Positions 44,441 to 57,619 of a stretch of DNA of 64,000 bases are shown here, in pieces (the first letter of the stretch is position 1; every line of letters starts with the position of its first letter). The notes below the pieces were generated by a model. The model was not told the DNA's origin and searched no databases. It saw only the letters and a list, made by a program, of their open reading frames with translations. The stretch lies in NCBI GenBank assembly GCA_029204225.1, contig MU832643.1, positions 1 through 64,000 of the forward strand, in the 5' to 3' direction. A program made the position numbers and the translations under genes. This DNA comes from Diphasiastrum complanatum. Taxonomy: Eukaryota; Streptophyta; Lycopodiopsida; Lycopodiales; Lycopodiaceae.

Positions 44441-47400
44441 TTATTTGACCTCAGCCCAGCTGGAACAATTTAGCCGTTTCATCATCACCTCTTGAATTCA
44501 GATAAATACTTTATGATTGCAAATACATACGTGATCAGAAATCAAAATAGGCCATGCACCATCAAAAGGATCTCCATGTGTTGTTGCTCCTTCAAGAGTT
44601 TGATTTCAAGATTGTTGTTCGAACAGAGAAGCAATCACCATCTCTCTCGCATACATAATTGTTGGCCATGTATGGTACATGCCCAACACACGAGACATCA
44701 TCCAGAGGGCTCACATAGCCTCCATGTTGTAAGAATGTGATTATGAAGTCAGACACCAATGGTGCACTTGTAACTATTGTAAATAGGCCTTGAAGTGTAA
44801 AGTAGAGTAATAGTTAATTCTGGTTAAACGTATCGTAATAAATGGGGTGAAGCCCCTTTGGCAAAAATGGCAAGCATGTGGGGTTTAGTAGTGTTGGTTA
44901 ACTATAATATTCGACCTTGGCTAATCATAAATGAAGGGCATCTCATGTTGGCACTTCTTGTCCTTTGTAAACCAAAGTTAATAACATGAATGTCTATCTT
45001 GCACCCCTTGTTAAAGAAATAGAAAATTTTGAAAAGGGTGCCAAGTTTATGATCTATCACATCCCCTAAAAGTTAAAAATTTCATGCCAGTGAATTATTT
45101 TAATGTAGATGATGCTCGACTATCCAAGATCAAGAAAATGTGTAGATACCAACTTATGGGAGCATCATGTGTCTTTCATCACACATATGTTTGTTAGTTA
45201 GCTGTTATAGAAGCCATGCAAGATGGTTGGTTCTCTTTCTCATAGTTTCTTATCTTACATGTGCATTTGATTTTTTAAGGCTTTACAGCCTTCAAATATC
45301 ATACATGTCTCATTTGTGGACCAGGTCTTGATGTTTGACTCTCACACCATCTCAATTAGGTCATACATGAAGACCATCACAAATATCTACCTGATAATAA
45401 TTCATTCAAGCATACATAGAAAAGAGAGTCGAAAGGAAGATTTGAGACAAAGAAGCCTCGTAAGAGAATGTTTATAGGAGATCGGCAAAAATCTTCAAAT
45501 TGAATTCGAAAATAAGCCAATCAATGGTATAAAAAGACTTTCTATTTTTTATTGTTTGTTGATCATTATTTATTGAATCCCATGCATATATTGAAATTGT
45601 GGGTGAATTATTATGAAAACACATGCAAGCTATAAATATAGCATCCCCGCTAGACAAGACGAAGAACAATAAAAAACAAACAAACAAAAAAAAACTTGGC
45701 CAAATCTAGGAACTGGTGAAAGAACACATACTATTCTAAGAGCACTTTGGAAACTTACCAAAGAAGAGTACCAATATGAGGATACAGTTTATCTTGAAGG
45801 TTTTCTTGTTCACTATAAACATCATTTAAAGGAGACAAAAAGCTTTGAAGTCTCAAGTCTCATAATTAGCTATAGATGATTGGGTACGTTTTCTCAATGT
45901 GCATCGATGGGTGTTTCTTGGATCATCTTCGTGAGACTTTCTACAATTCAAAATCTATGGCCAGGTACTTATTTATTCAATTTATGATATTGTTTTATGT
46001 TTCCAAATTTAGATTCAATGAGCACAATACTAAATCTAAAAACTAGTCACCATGTGTAGTTTATAGATGGATATGTGAAAAGGGAATTTGTGAGGTGGGC
46101 ATTTAAAAAAGACATTAAGAAATGGCAGAGGTTGAATGCATGTTTGAGAGAGATATTCCAACTAACTATCCTTGACATAGAACTAGATATCTTGGTCTAC
46201 TTGGTTCAAAAAATGGATATTGTTGGTCCCATGCACAAGAGGTGACAATTGACATTTTAGAATCTCAAGCGTTTTTTTTTTTTTTTTGTAGCATATTTAA
46301 AATGGGGAAACAATGATCACATGAATAATGCTCTTTCAACATGGATGTTTTCTCTTAAAAGATATATGAATTGAAAGATTATGTGCATCAAAAGATAAGG
46401 CCAAAAGGGAGCATGTCTAAGGGATGGTTAGTACATGAATTATTGTTTAATGTTATTGAATTTTTGCATGCAACTCAATCCATCTGCTCCACTTTTATGG
46501 AATGACAAGAAGACAAATAAGATAAAAGGTAAAAAACTTCAAGAGATGGGAGTGTTGAAAATCAACACCCTCTTTAAGAAAAAAAAATTCTCCACATTTA
46601 TGCTTTATAATTCTAGAATAATGGATAAGTAGTTGGAACATAACAAGCAAGAGAAGAAAGCAAGGGCGTTGGCTAGAAATTGACATTGATGCAATAGGCA
46701 TAGGGGCCAGATATGTTGAGCCATTGCTTCACCAATGCACTATATAGTGTATGCATGACACACTCCAAAAAGTATACAAAGAGAGACAACTTTATCATAC
46801 ATGGAATGTAAATTTGCAAGGTGTGAATGGAAGGTATGGTTTTTCAGCCAATATTCATTTTAAACCATTGACTTTTTTTGTTTTTGCTTTGACAAGGAAT
46901 GTACTTTCACAATGATTATTTGTAGGATTATAGTTACTATGTAGTAGTATCAACAATATAGTGCTATCAAGGCATGTGGTTGCCATCATTATGTTGAATG
47001 AAGTGATGTGGATTGATGACCATACAATTGCGGTGTAATGACATCTCGTGTTCAAGAGAAATCAAAGTACTGCATAAGATCAAAATATAACTTTGGAAGA
47101 GTTTGAATCAGTGGAATCTATTCTACATGTACATGTGCCCGTGTGCGGGCAGACACACACACACACACACATCTAATTAAGAAATGCTCTCATGATTTAC
47201 TTGCTTGTTTTGGTCACTATGATCACAATGAACGAACTGTCTTGAGTTCTTTTGATCAGACTTCGTACAACACTCTAAATGTTAACAATGGAAAATTTTG
47301 TGTGAACAGGCTTCTAATCCCCTCAATATGGTTGTTGCTACTAACGGGTATGAAGAGTTGAAGTGCCATGAAATGATCATGAATTTACTACTCGTTGATG

Positions 47401-49599
47401 CTTAACTTTCATTAACGAGGTCTCCTTTGAAGTGTATTGTTTTTTGTTTAAACCTTTGGTTACACTTCGACTATTTCTGATATAAATGGTATGATGGGTT
47501 TAGTTATATGACTTTCTGTCTATTAAAGTCTATATATACTTATTTGTGGACAGTAATGCTCTGACAATTTGAAATTGAGAGTGCTATAAACATTTTTCTA
47601 ATAGAAAAAAAGGGATGGTGTTCTGATAAGCATTTTGAAAAGGGTAATGGCAGATAGTTTTGAACTCTACTATAAAACTAGTCTGGATGTAATTGTCTAC
47701 TTTAGTCGTACTTTTGTAATTGTTGACTTTCAAGCACTGATTATACATTCTTAACCTTATAATTTTGTAACTTTGAGTAAGGTTGAAACAATGTTCGACT
47801 TTTTACTCATGATATGGACAAAATTAGAGTCACCTAACTTGGCAATGATATCTACTTGTTGCGACATGGATAACAACTAAGAGTACGTGTAGACACCTAT
47901 AGTTCCCACAACAATGTCTCTGTTCTAACACGATTGTTGTTGTGGATGGATGCAGGTGAGCATATTCTCCTCAATTCGGAGCTTTTGCTGGTTGTAAGGT
48001 TTGGTCAATATGATATGTTTGACTATGATGGCTCTATACGAATTTGATTTATTCATATGTTTGGTATGTGGTGATAATGTGCAGTTTTGTTTAGATTTGT
48101 TAGGTTCAAAAACACACACACGAGAAGTGTCTTTAGGTGAAATGGCCACTATTTTTAATTTGATGTCTAACGGTTCAAAATTGATTATTTAATTTGAACT
48201 CGTAAACTAATTATGAGGAGTTGGGTCCCTCATGGTAATAAAAATTATTAATGTTTTGAAGGCCCAAAACCTTCAAATCATATTTATGGAACTAGGAATG
48301 ACTCATTCATAAGTGGGTGATGTGGCCCAATTAGGCTACTAATGTGCCATAGTGGGGTGTCTCATACCACTCTTAGTTGGGGTGGAGCCTTGGAGGGTAT
48401 AAGTATACTCATAGGCCTCTCCCGGAAGAGAGCTTGATCTACAGAGTAGTAGCTACATATTGTTGGATTCACATCTCTTTTTTTATGGTGAGCTATTTCT
48501 AGTTGGAAGTTAGATCTGATTGATCTAGGTGTGGTTGGGTTGGTTTCATCCAGCATCCATCCCCTATGTGTCTTTAGAACCGACTTCCTAGTTTGTAGTT
48601 TTGGTGGTCTTGAAACACAACTGCTAGATTTGCTGATGGAATGCTAGTTAACCAGCTCTTCTATTATGTCACTCATGCAAAAGTCTCATTAGTGTCATTG
48701 ATAATTTAAAGTTTTCAATAGACTATGAATAATTTTCAATTGTTCAAACCATGATCCTTTCTATTGATCAATATTTTTTTTCTAGATATAATCTTCTCAC
48801 ATTAATGATTAATAAATCTATAATTTGATTTACAATAATTGTTACTAATGGTGGAATTGTGCCATTAGAATGGATCATGAATCAAAGTTACTAGGCATAT
48901 ACGTGAATGCTTTTAATGGACCCCCTTCAAATAAAACCTTCCATAGTTAAGCACTACTTAACGAAAAATAAAGTGTTTGTTTGGCAGATAGTTTTTTTTT
49001 GGCAACTTCATGATGCAAGAAGTCATTGATTTATTTTTAAAATTTCCACCACTGGATTTGCTTATGAGGTTGATTTGGTCAACTTGGTGGTGATTTAGAA
49101 CAATCTTTGTGCTGCTTTGCTTATGTTTATTGCATTCGAGATTAGGTGACAATGGTTGTCCGCATGTATAATACTAGGGACAAAGTCTTGTTCTATTCAA
49201 CTCAAAAATGCTAATGAGAAACATGTGCTAAGGATGTGGCCAATGAACAAGTGATGCAATCCATGCAAACCGTTACTACATGTGAGATGTAAGGTTCATG
49301 ACGTTTAGACCCAAGTGATTTTTTGAGAGCTATTAAACCATATGATATCTCACCATAATGTCAATAGTGTGACTTTCAGAGGATTAATGGTAAATGAGCA
49401 CAAGGAAGTTGGATTGTAATTCACAACATTCATGGCAAAGACCCCAAGGAGCCAATGGTGGGGAGGAGAGACTTTGCTTGTATCATTTCATGGACAAATA
49501 AGGACATCAAAAAAGAATAAAGAGATGAGCACATGGCACTTTTGTAGGAAAAATAGTTATTATTCTTCCACAGAGAACATGATGCAAGTTTGAATAAAT
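44441..49599. other. Unassigned intergenic DNA
   Basis: No coding region is recognised in about 5 kb. Short simple runs occur, such as (CA)n at 47151-47170. A possible LTR-like stretch lies around 48190-48480 with a TATA-type GGGTATAAGTATACTC at about 48396. None reaches a confident call. Confidence 0.35.
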
Positions 49600-50520
49600 C
49601 AAACTAATATCAATGTCTTCAATCGCGATTTTATATGATCTATGTACTAATAAAACAATATTTGTTCTAATTGAATATGCGTGCGAAAATTATATGCAAA
49701 AGAATTAGACTATATGCGAAAGTATGAGACAACTTAAGACTATTTAGACAATAAGAAACTATTGATCAAAAATGAATTTTTATAATTCTGAATCTGATTA
49801 TCAATATACATCTCTCTTATCTCACTATTGTGTCTCTGATTGAGTGAGTTTCAATGAGTAGTGCATATGTATTTATATTGTTACAGGACAGGTCTTTTGG
49901 CCTTTTATTTACAAGTCTTTTGGCCTTTTAATACTGTAACAATAATAATCTAATCGTTTACGACGAATGATAATTCAAATAGACGCTCTGTTTACAGGCT
50001 CAAATAAATTTAGTTTGCAAATATTTCACGACAGTCTGTCTCTTCGTTTCAGCTTCGTGTTTTGTAAATTGTTTGCGACACTTGTCTCTTTGCAACATTT
50101 TTGTCATTCGCGAGTTGTTCACGACAGGTGACAATTCTTGAGCTTGAAGAAGGAAGCCAAATTATTTCGCTAACTGTTCGAGATAGTTTCGCGACAGGTG
50201 AGCTTGAAGAACAGTCCAGAAGATTTCACGAATTGTTTGCGACATCTAAGGCTTGAACAAGGTACAGAAACATTTCACGACAAGATTGTATTCGCGAATC
50301 TTTTGAGCTTCAATAAGAAAGCCACGAGCTTCCACAAAAAACTTTTGCGAATCTTTTGAGTTGACTGCAAGACAAATTTCGTGAATCCTTTGCGAATTTT
50401 TTTCGAGTTGATCACGAATAGAAATGTTTCGAGTTTGCGCTCATTTCTTTCTCATCCTTTGTTAAGTAAACTGCGTGCTTTGTTGGTAGAATCAAGATTT
50501 GTTTGATCAGTTGTTCTACA
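49600..50520 (-). mobile_element. Candidate 3' LTR of the minus-strand copia element
   Basis: On the minus strand, a polypurine tract TTTGAGAGGGAGC at about 50533-50521 is followed by TGTAGAACAACTGATC. This is the expected polypurine tract and LTR start directly after the copia coding tail. The interior has many TTCGCGAA/TTGCGACA words. The far boundary is not defined. Confidence 0.4.
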
Positions 50521-52250
50521 GCTCCCTCTCAAAGTGGCAATTGGATTAACCCCAATCTTCTTTGCTACTTCTTGAACAAAGCTTTACTTAGTGGCTTTGT
50601 AAAGATATCAGCTGTCATTTCCCCTGTGGGTATGAAGACTAGGCTTCAGTATCTTCTTCTCGACTAAGTCCTGAATCACATGATACTTGATAGCTTTGTG
50701 CTTCGTTTTTGAGTGAATTACATGATCTTTCGTAAACTAGATTGCTGAAGTGTTATCCATTAACAACACATAAGATTCAAAACTAGATTCATCAAATCCT
50801 TCCAATATTTGTTTAATCCAAATCAGCTCGTTTGCCATCTTGGCTGCTACTACATATTCTGCTTCACAGGAAGATTGAGCTATTGTTGTTTACTTCTTGC
50901 TAATCCAGAGTATGGTTGCGCCAGATGCTAGAGTACAACCTCTTGAAATACTTTTGCTATCATCCTTCATGGATGTCCAGCTTGCATCACTATAAGATTT
51001 GATGTGAAATCCAGTTCCCTTAGAATAGCACAGTCCATAGTCTTTCGTTTCCTGGAGATATTGTAGTACTCTCTTTGCCAACTTCCAATGTAACGATCTT
51101 GGGTTCTGATTATATTGGCTCAGCATGTATACTGCAAATGCTATATCAGGTCTGGTGTTGTCTACTAGATATAACAATGATCCAATCAGCCTACGATAGG
51201 GTGTTTTGGCCATTCGTTCCTCTTCCTCGAGAGTCTGCGGACAATCTGCCTTGCTTAGTATTGTTCCAAGTATCATGAGAGTATGCACACCTTTGCATTC
51301 GAGCATGTTGAAGTCTTCAATGATCTTTTGAGTGTACTTTTGTTGGTGAAGATACAACTTACCACCTTCAAAGTCTCTCACGATCTGAAAGCCTAGATAG
51401 ATTTTAGCTTCTCCTAGATCAGCAATCTGAAATATTTCAGAAATGTCTCTTTTGACATCTGAAATTAACTTATCTCTTCTTGAGAAGATAAGCGTGTCAT
51501 CAACATAAACACCTAGAATGATTATTTCATTTTGGACATGCTTGATATAGACATTTGATTCAACAAATAGAGATTTGAAGCCTATGGAACGTAGTGCTTC
51601 GTCCTTCTTTCTATACCATTGTCTCGCTGCTTGTTTCAAACCATAAATGCTTTTATTCATGTGACATCCATATTTTGGATATTCTTGGCTTACAAAACCA
51701 ATTGGTTGGTCCATGAATAAGTCTTCTTCCAATTCTACGTGCAGGATAGTAGTTTTCTCATCCACAATATGGATTTTCAAATCATGAGCCACTGCACACG
51801 CGAATAACAAGTGAACTGATGTATGTTTGACTACCGGTGAGAAAGTATCAGTGTAGTCGATCCCATACTTCTATGAAAATCCTTTCGCAACCAACCTTGC
51901 CTTGTATCTAATGTTTTTTCCATCAGGACCTGTTTTGATCTTATAGATCCACTTGCACTTGATTGGTTTTCTGCCATCAGGTATAGGTGCGAGTGTCCAT
52001 ACATTGTTCTTGTATATGTATGACATTTCATCCTCCATTGTCTTAATCCATCGATCTTTATTTGGTCCATCTACAGCTTTCTCGAATGTTTGAGGTTCGT
52101 TAGAGAATCCACAAAATTCAATGGCCGTATTAAAAACATCCTAACCATACCTTTCTGGTGTTGTAGCAGCAGTATCATCATCACCTCCAGGACATGATCT
52201 GCGGCTTGCTCCCATTATACATAGCTATTTCTTGCTTTATACCTTTTTAT
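50521..52250 (-). pseudogene. Ty1/copia RT and RNase H relic
   Basis: Read on the minus strand. The segment before 51831 (52150-51831) has CKWIYKIKTGPDGKNIRYKA and LVAKGFS, with a stop at about 51872. A 306-codon open part follows (51810-50890) with SIYGLKQAARQW, the catalytic YVDDTLIF box, ADLGEAKIYLGFQI, then PYRRLIGSLLYLVDNTRPDI and YSDASW. After a stop, RNase H continues to about 50560 (SSCEAEYV, SKTKHKAIKYH). The order and motifs are Ty1/copia. At least four stops make it nonfunctional, though the RT part is well kept. Confidence 0.85.
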
Positions 52251-54755
52251 TAATTACATTACTAGCCTCGTCCAAAATAACGTGGTGTAACTAATAATCT
52301 CGAGTACTGGAGTTTTGTGTATATCTTGTTACCAAGATTGAGGGATATTACTCATAGTCAGTGGACGAAGCCTTGGAATTATGTCAAATTTTACAAATTC
52401 TGAAATGATTCATCACTCCAATAATGCCTCTATTGGCATGGATTATATTACGAGGGTAGATCATTTTAAATACTTCAATGACATTAAAGTTGTTGTAAGA
52501 AATATAGTTATATATGTGATGACCTATGTATATGATAAAGAAGCATTATTAAAAGCTAGTTATAGAAATCATTGCTCAATAATATGCCAGTATGTTACAC
52601 TTCGACCATGGAACTTTGGCAATATTCAAAAAATTGATAATTATTTTTGAAGGATTTTAAAAATTGTCAATTTGTAGTGCCCAAAAATTTGGACCCTCTA
52701 CTTTGAGTGGGAGGCCAACTTTGCAAAAAAGGTGAAAGATACGACATACATCATCTCAAATCAAGAGCACCACATCACGAGAGGCCAACTTTGCAAGAAA
52801 GGTGGAAGAAGCAACATGATGCGCCATGTTCGTTGGTACACCAACTCTACATTCATAGCAGATTTACAAGAATGACCACATCATTTTTGAAAAAGTCATG
52901 CTTACAGACAATAGACCCACATACTTTACAAGGTTGGTGGATAGCAAAGGAAATTTAACAATGAGAATGCTTTGCAACAATTCTCCAAGAGAAGTGGGAC
53001 AAATTTTGCCAATAACAGCAACCTTAAAGTTGTGCCACAGGTCCCGTCTTCGTCAACTAGTCCTCTTCCACTTCCACAATGTGTTCTAGTTATGCCAAAA
53101 ATACAAGCCAAAAAATTGTCAACCAATTTTGGCCATTCACAATCATTGACGAGGTTGTGTCTTCCTACATTATGCTAGATACAACAATGGATAAAACTGA
53201 CTTTGACAATAATGCAAAAAGTAGCAAAGCATTTCAGCCAAAGAAAAAGAAAAAGGAAGAGCGCTAATGCTTGATGGAGCTCATTATTTTTTGCCCCACT
53301 ACAGTGTAGACATTCTTTTATGTTGGCAAAAGGCCTACATTGGCCAATTTTTGCCATTTACATTGAACATGTCAACAAATTTTGTGTCAAGAATGCACTA
53401 CTAAAGTTAGTTAGAAAAGGATCGCATATCAAGATATGCTATTCACCATGAGACCCCTTTTACAGGTACTTATAGCCTGTACAGAAGTGACTTACTCTCC
53501 AGATATGTAAAAAGATAACTATAACATTCTTTTGAAGGGAGGTTACAGGACAAAGTGCACCTATAACCTTGCACTTACAGAAAATTATGGATTACCAGCC
53601 ATCTAGTATAAATATTTGAGTTGCAAAATGAATGATGGATGATAATTCTAAGAGCCAATCTACTTACTAAAGGCAAGGTGAGATCATAAGGTTATACTTA
53701 GTGTGAGAGCAACAAATATCATAAAATTCCATTGTAATTCCTCCTTTCACTAAATCACTACTTGTTGGGAGCAAGAAGAACTTCCTTGCATAAGACCCAT
53801 CAGCAGACTACTGAAAGATGTGTGATAAAGGACCACATGGAAAATCCTTTGTAATATTTAGTTGCTCTTGATTTGTGATCGTATTATGGTTGTATTGTAC
53901 CTACTTTATGATAAGTTGTGATTGCAATGGAAATAGCAAAGGTAAATTGTGCACTCGTTGAAGCATGTTTCCTTTTATTCCAATTGTATAGGATTTAAGC
54001 CAAATGAATGTTCAATTATTCTTTACACAATAGAAAATACTAAATTTTGGTTGGGTTAGGTTAGTTAGAAAATTAGACGTTAACCCTAACACAAAGACAT
54101 GAAACAAATCTTGGTTATTGAGAAATGGCTGAAGAATAATCAAGTTCTTGTTGGCATTGCCTTTAAAAGACAATATTAATAATGTGTTCAAGTTGGTCAA
54201 TGGAATTTGTGCAAAAGTCAACAATGAAGTTAATCTCTCAAATGATAAGGGTATGTGGGCACGAAAGGATTTGCCACATTGGTAAGGACTTTATTGCAAA
54301 AACTCGGTCCTTCAAACCTCTATATGCAAGTAGTAAATAGCAACAAATTCACGTCCTTTTCTTTTTCTTGCATGCATTCCCATATATGTATACCTTCATA
54401 TGTGGTCTTTTTCTTTATTTTATTGTTGTCGTATCTCTAGTCATGCACATACTTTGAATCAAAGCTCAATTAAAAAGGAGGAAATGCTAACCATTATGCC
54501 ATAATTCCAAGACAATCAAAATTTGAAAGTAGCTAATTGCCTTATATCCAATCTTAGACAATCGAATCTTTTATTCTATAAATTTGCGGCAATGCCTTTG
54601 TGGTATATCACAACAATCTTGTTTTATATCTTTTGCAGCTTTTTGCAAACTTGACTCTCAACTACATCCAAGAGGCCACCAATGGGATAGACTTTTGTCC
54701 CAACTTAAGTTTTTATCAAGCTAAGCATTAAAAACCCTAATCCTCAAACTAACAA
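52251..54755. other. Unassigned DNA with a short duplicated segment
   Basis: The phrase GAGGCCAACTTTGCAA(A/G)AAAGGTG occurs at about 52711 and 52780, so a unit of about 70 bp is duplicated. Short ORFs around 52700-53270 are unrecognised. The remainder to 54755 has no supported coding sequence. Confidence 0.35.
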
Positions 54756-54759
54756 AGGT

Positions 54760-56350
54760 TTTAGGCCTCTCACAATGTTGAATACATTCTAGAAACTCAT
54801 AGACAAGGCCCATGCCACCAAAATTTTCCCTACGACTTCCCAACATCCTCTTCATGGATGCATACTAGTTCATCCCCGATCCCTCCATGTTCGACTCCAT
54901 CTTACACATCCAAATTCTAATCAAACACTTTCTCCTTGCCAATCCACCTACCTTTCTCTAACAAGTTGATTTGGATAGAGCCTTTGACAAAGCCCATTGG
55001 AAATTCACCTTTTTACACGATGCTAATGATTATCTTACTTGCACCACCACCGTCATAATACCTCTTCCAATTTTTATACTTATGTTCTTATCTTAGCTCT
55101 CTTCCCTCTTAAATGCCTCTATCATCTTACTCATCACCACTAAGCTCTTGAACTATTCATCTAATTTGACTATCGCTTGTGTGTTATAGTCAAGCGTATC
55201 TCCTCCCTTCTCGGCCCAAGCATCTCCCACGGCCATTTTTCTAATGACCTCACACACCCTCTTCATGACCACATATAAAAAAAACAATTAGAGCTAAAAT
55301 CGACATTTTCCATGACCTTTGTCGTTGCTCTTTTTTGGTCAAAAACTCTACCAAATTTGAACTTGACTTTTTAACCCTAGTGACATCTCCCTCATGAACA
55401 AACAAACAGGCCTATGGTGACTTAGCAAATGAAAATCCCCTTACCTTACCTTCCCAATGAAAGTCCTCATCATAAGGCATAACTTGAAAGCCTACCCAAT
55501 GTTCTTCCTACATCTTCATACTAAACACCTCTATTTCTTCTTGTGGAGCATACTCTCCAAGGGAATGTGTACTACTACATCTCCAAGGGAAGGTGGACTA
55601 CTACACCCTCAAGGAGGCCTTTAAAATTCATGATCTCCACACCATAAGTAAAGTTCCTATTGGCAAATGACTTATTACTATCCATCTCAGGGACCAACAT
55701 TGGAAGCAATTTTTTATCCACTGTATGACCAGCTCTTCCAATGTTCCCAAAGCCCTTCACCCTCATTTGTCTTGAACAGCCTTATCGACTATGGCAGCAA
55801 ATGTAGCTTACAAACCTTGATCCTTTTGAAAAACCTTGCCGCTCTCCTCCACAAGTTCATTCAACAAAGTTGGAACTCTCATAGTAAGATCCCTAAAAAA
55901 ACCTCCATTTGGTGTTCATAAGACAACCACAACAAATTGTTCCAAGAGCACTTGAGACTAGCTCACAACATTGCTAAAATAGGGGCCTCTTTTAATGTCG
56001 AAACATTTGTAAGATGCAAAGACCCTCAGCACCACCATCTCCTTCCTCACAATAAACAAGAGAAACTTAGGGAAAGATCCGCTCTGAGAGACTAGACATT
56101 TCTCCTCAGAAATTGCTATGATGACTTGTGAAATTGGAAAGACATTGGCAAAGCTTACTCCTACAACAATTCTACAATCATATCAAAGAGAATTCTTTCA
56201 CTTTTACAAATTTGAATAAAAAGTGGAACAAAGATGACCCTTTCTCTGCTTGGACTGCCTGCTTTACTTTGATTGCAACAAATGCTTTCCTAAAACCAAT
56301 CTTAGAAGCTTTGCTTAAAGGACCTCACCCAATCCGTACCCTTATAACCA
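54760..56350 (+). pseudogene. LINE-like reverse transcriptase relic
   Basis: One frame gives RPLTMLNTF, then further on QVDLDRAFDKAHWKF (54961-55010). This resembles the LINE reverse transcriptase motifs RPI(S/T)LLN...YK and LLLDFEKAYDRV-x-W. Stops and frameshifts are frequent. Short open stretches to 56350 could be downstream LINE sequence but carry no clear motif. The assignment rests on the two RT motifs. Confidence 0.45.
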
Positions 56351-57619
56351 GATAGCCCCATCATTCCTCCTGTAATTGCATCTTGTGCAATATTGAAAAA
56401 GATCAATATCAGACATTCAGATCCAAATGGTATTGGATCTGTAAAAGCAGAACTCTTGTGGATCATATGGACGTAGTAACCTCCTCGAGTTTTTGAAGAA
56501 GACCACCCCAATTGTTGAGTACTTGGATCAATTACCCATGTCATGTGGCTAGGTCACTATCAAAAAAACACTTTTGATGGCTGATCCTTTTCTAGGACTC
56601 GAGTTATCAATATATGATGCAAACCCTTCAGCTCCATTTCAATTGTTCATCTTGGTTTACATAGTGATATTGGACAAATTATTAAGTTCAAAGAGTATAA
56701 TGGAATTCTTGTTGTTCTGCTTATAGCTTCTCACAAGAGGTTGCACATTTTGTTTATAATAAAATCTAGTTTCTTTTTATGCAAACACAAAAAAGTATTC
56801 TACTTGTGTCCATAATGTTCACATGAATCAAAAGACTTTTTATTTCTCTGTAAATAAAAATTGCCTTTTGCGTACATACCAGCTTAGACCTTCCATGACA
56901 AAAAAACTTTGTTGCCATGCTCCTCTTGAGACAATGCCAGAAAATTATCTCAAGTTTTCTGTTGCTTTTGGAGCCAAGCTCCAAAGCAAAGCATCAAAAT
57001 TCTCAATAATGCTAGTATCATACAAGTAAAAGCTCCAGATATTTGTACTTCCTGATGAATCACAGCTTTGTCTGCACAGATTTTTTTTACCCAAATTGTT
57101 GAAAGGCTGCTTTGTACTATTGTCTATAATCCCTTTAATATAAAACTATGCCAACTTAGGTTGACTTCATACAGTATACATAAGCACTCTGGGGATTCCA
57201 CAACAACCATTGTAATACACTGATCATCCCACACGTGGTGAGTTGGTGTATGATACTTGAGGTGGGCTCGCCCACCCAGGTGCATTTCTGTGGAACACCA
57301 AAAAGCATTGTAATTTGTAACACACTGGGAGGCTTTAAGTTGGACTCTGATGTACACAACCTCTAAGCCGACATGCTTTTCAGTATGAGTGATCACGACC
57401 CTTTCCAATTCCTAAGTGGCTGTCTTGAGAGCATCAAATCTGTAAATGTTTTTAATCTCTGTGAGATTTGCTTTGTACAAACACCTTTACTGGAATGAAA
57501 TCCTATTGGAAAGGCAAAATTGGAGCTGAAGAAGGTTAGGCTGTACAACTAGAGAGCAATCAGGGCATGTATTTGGTGGTGGCATAAAAGTTTGAACCCA
57601 TGTGAGATTGAAGCTGCTT
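56351..57619. other. Region downstream of the kinase gene
   Basis: No ORF is supported. The part next to 57619 should hold the kinase gene's 3' untranslated region and poly(A) site (minus strand). Nothing else is recognised. Confidence 0.35.

Noticed and set aside
47151-47170. Simple CA tracts and short interspersed direct repeats as a CRISPR-like array
   Set aside because: There is no regular repeat-spacer structure anywhere in the window, and the genome is eukaryotic.
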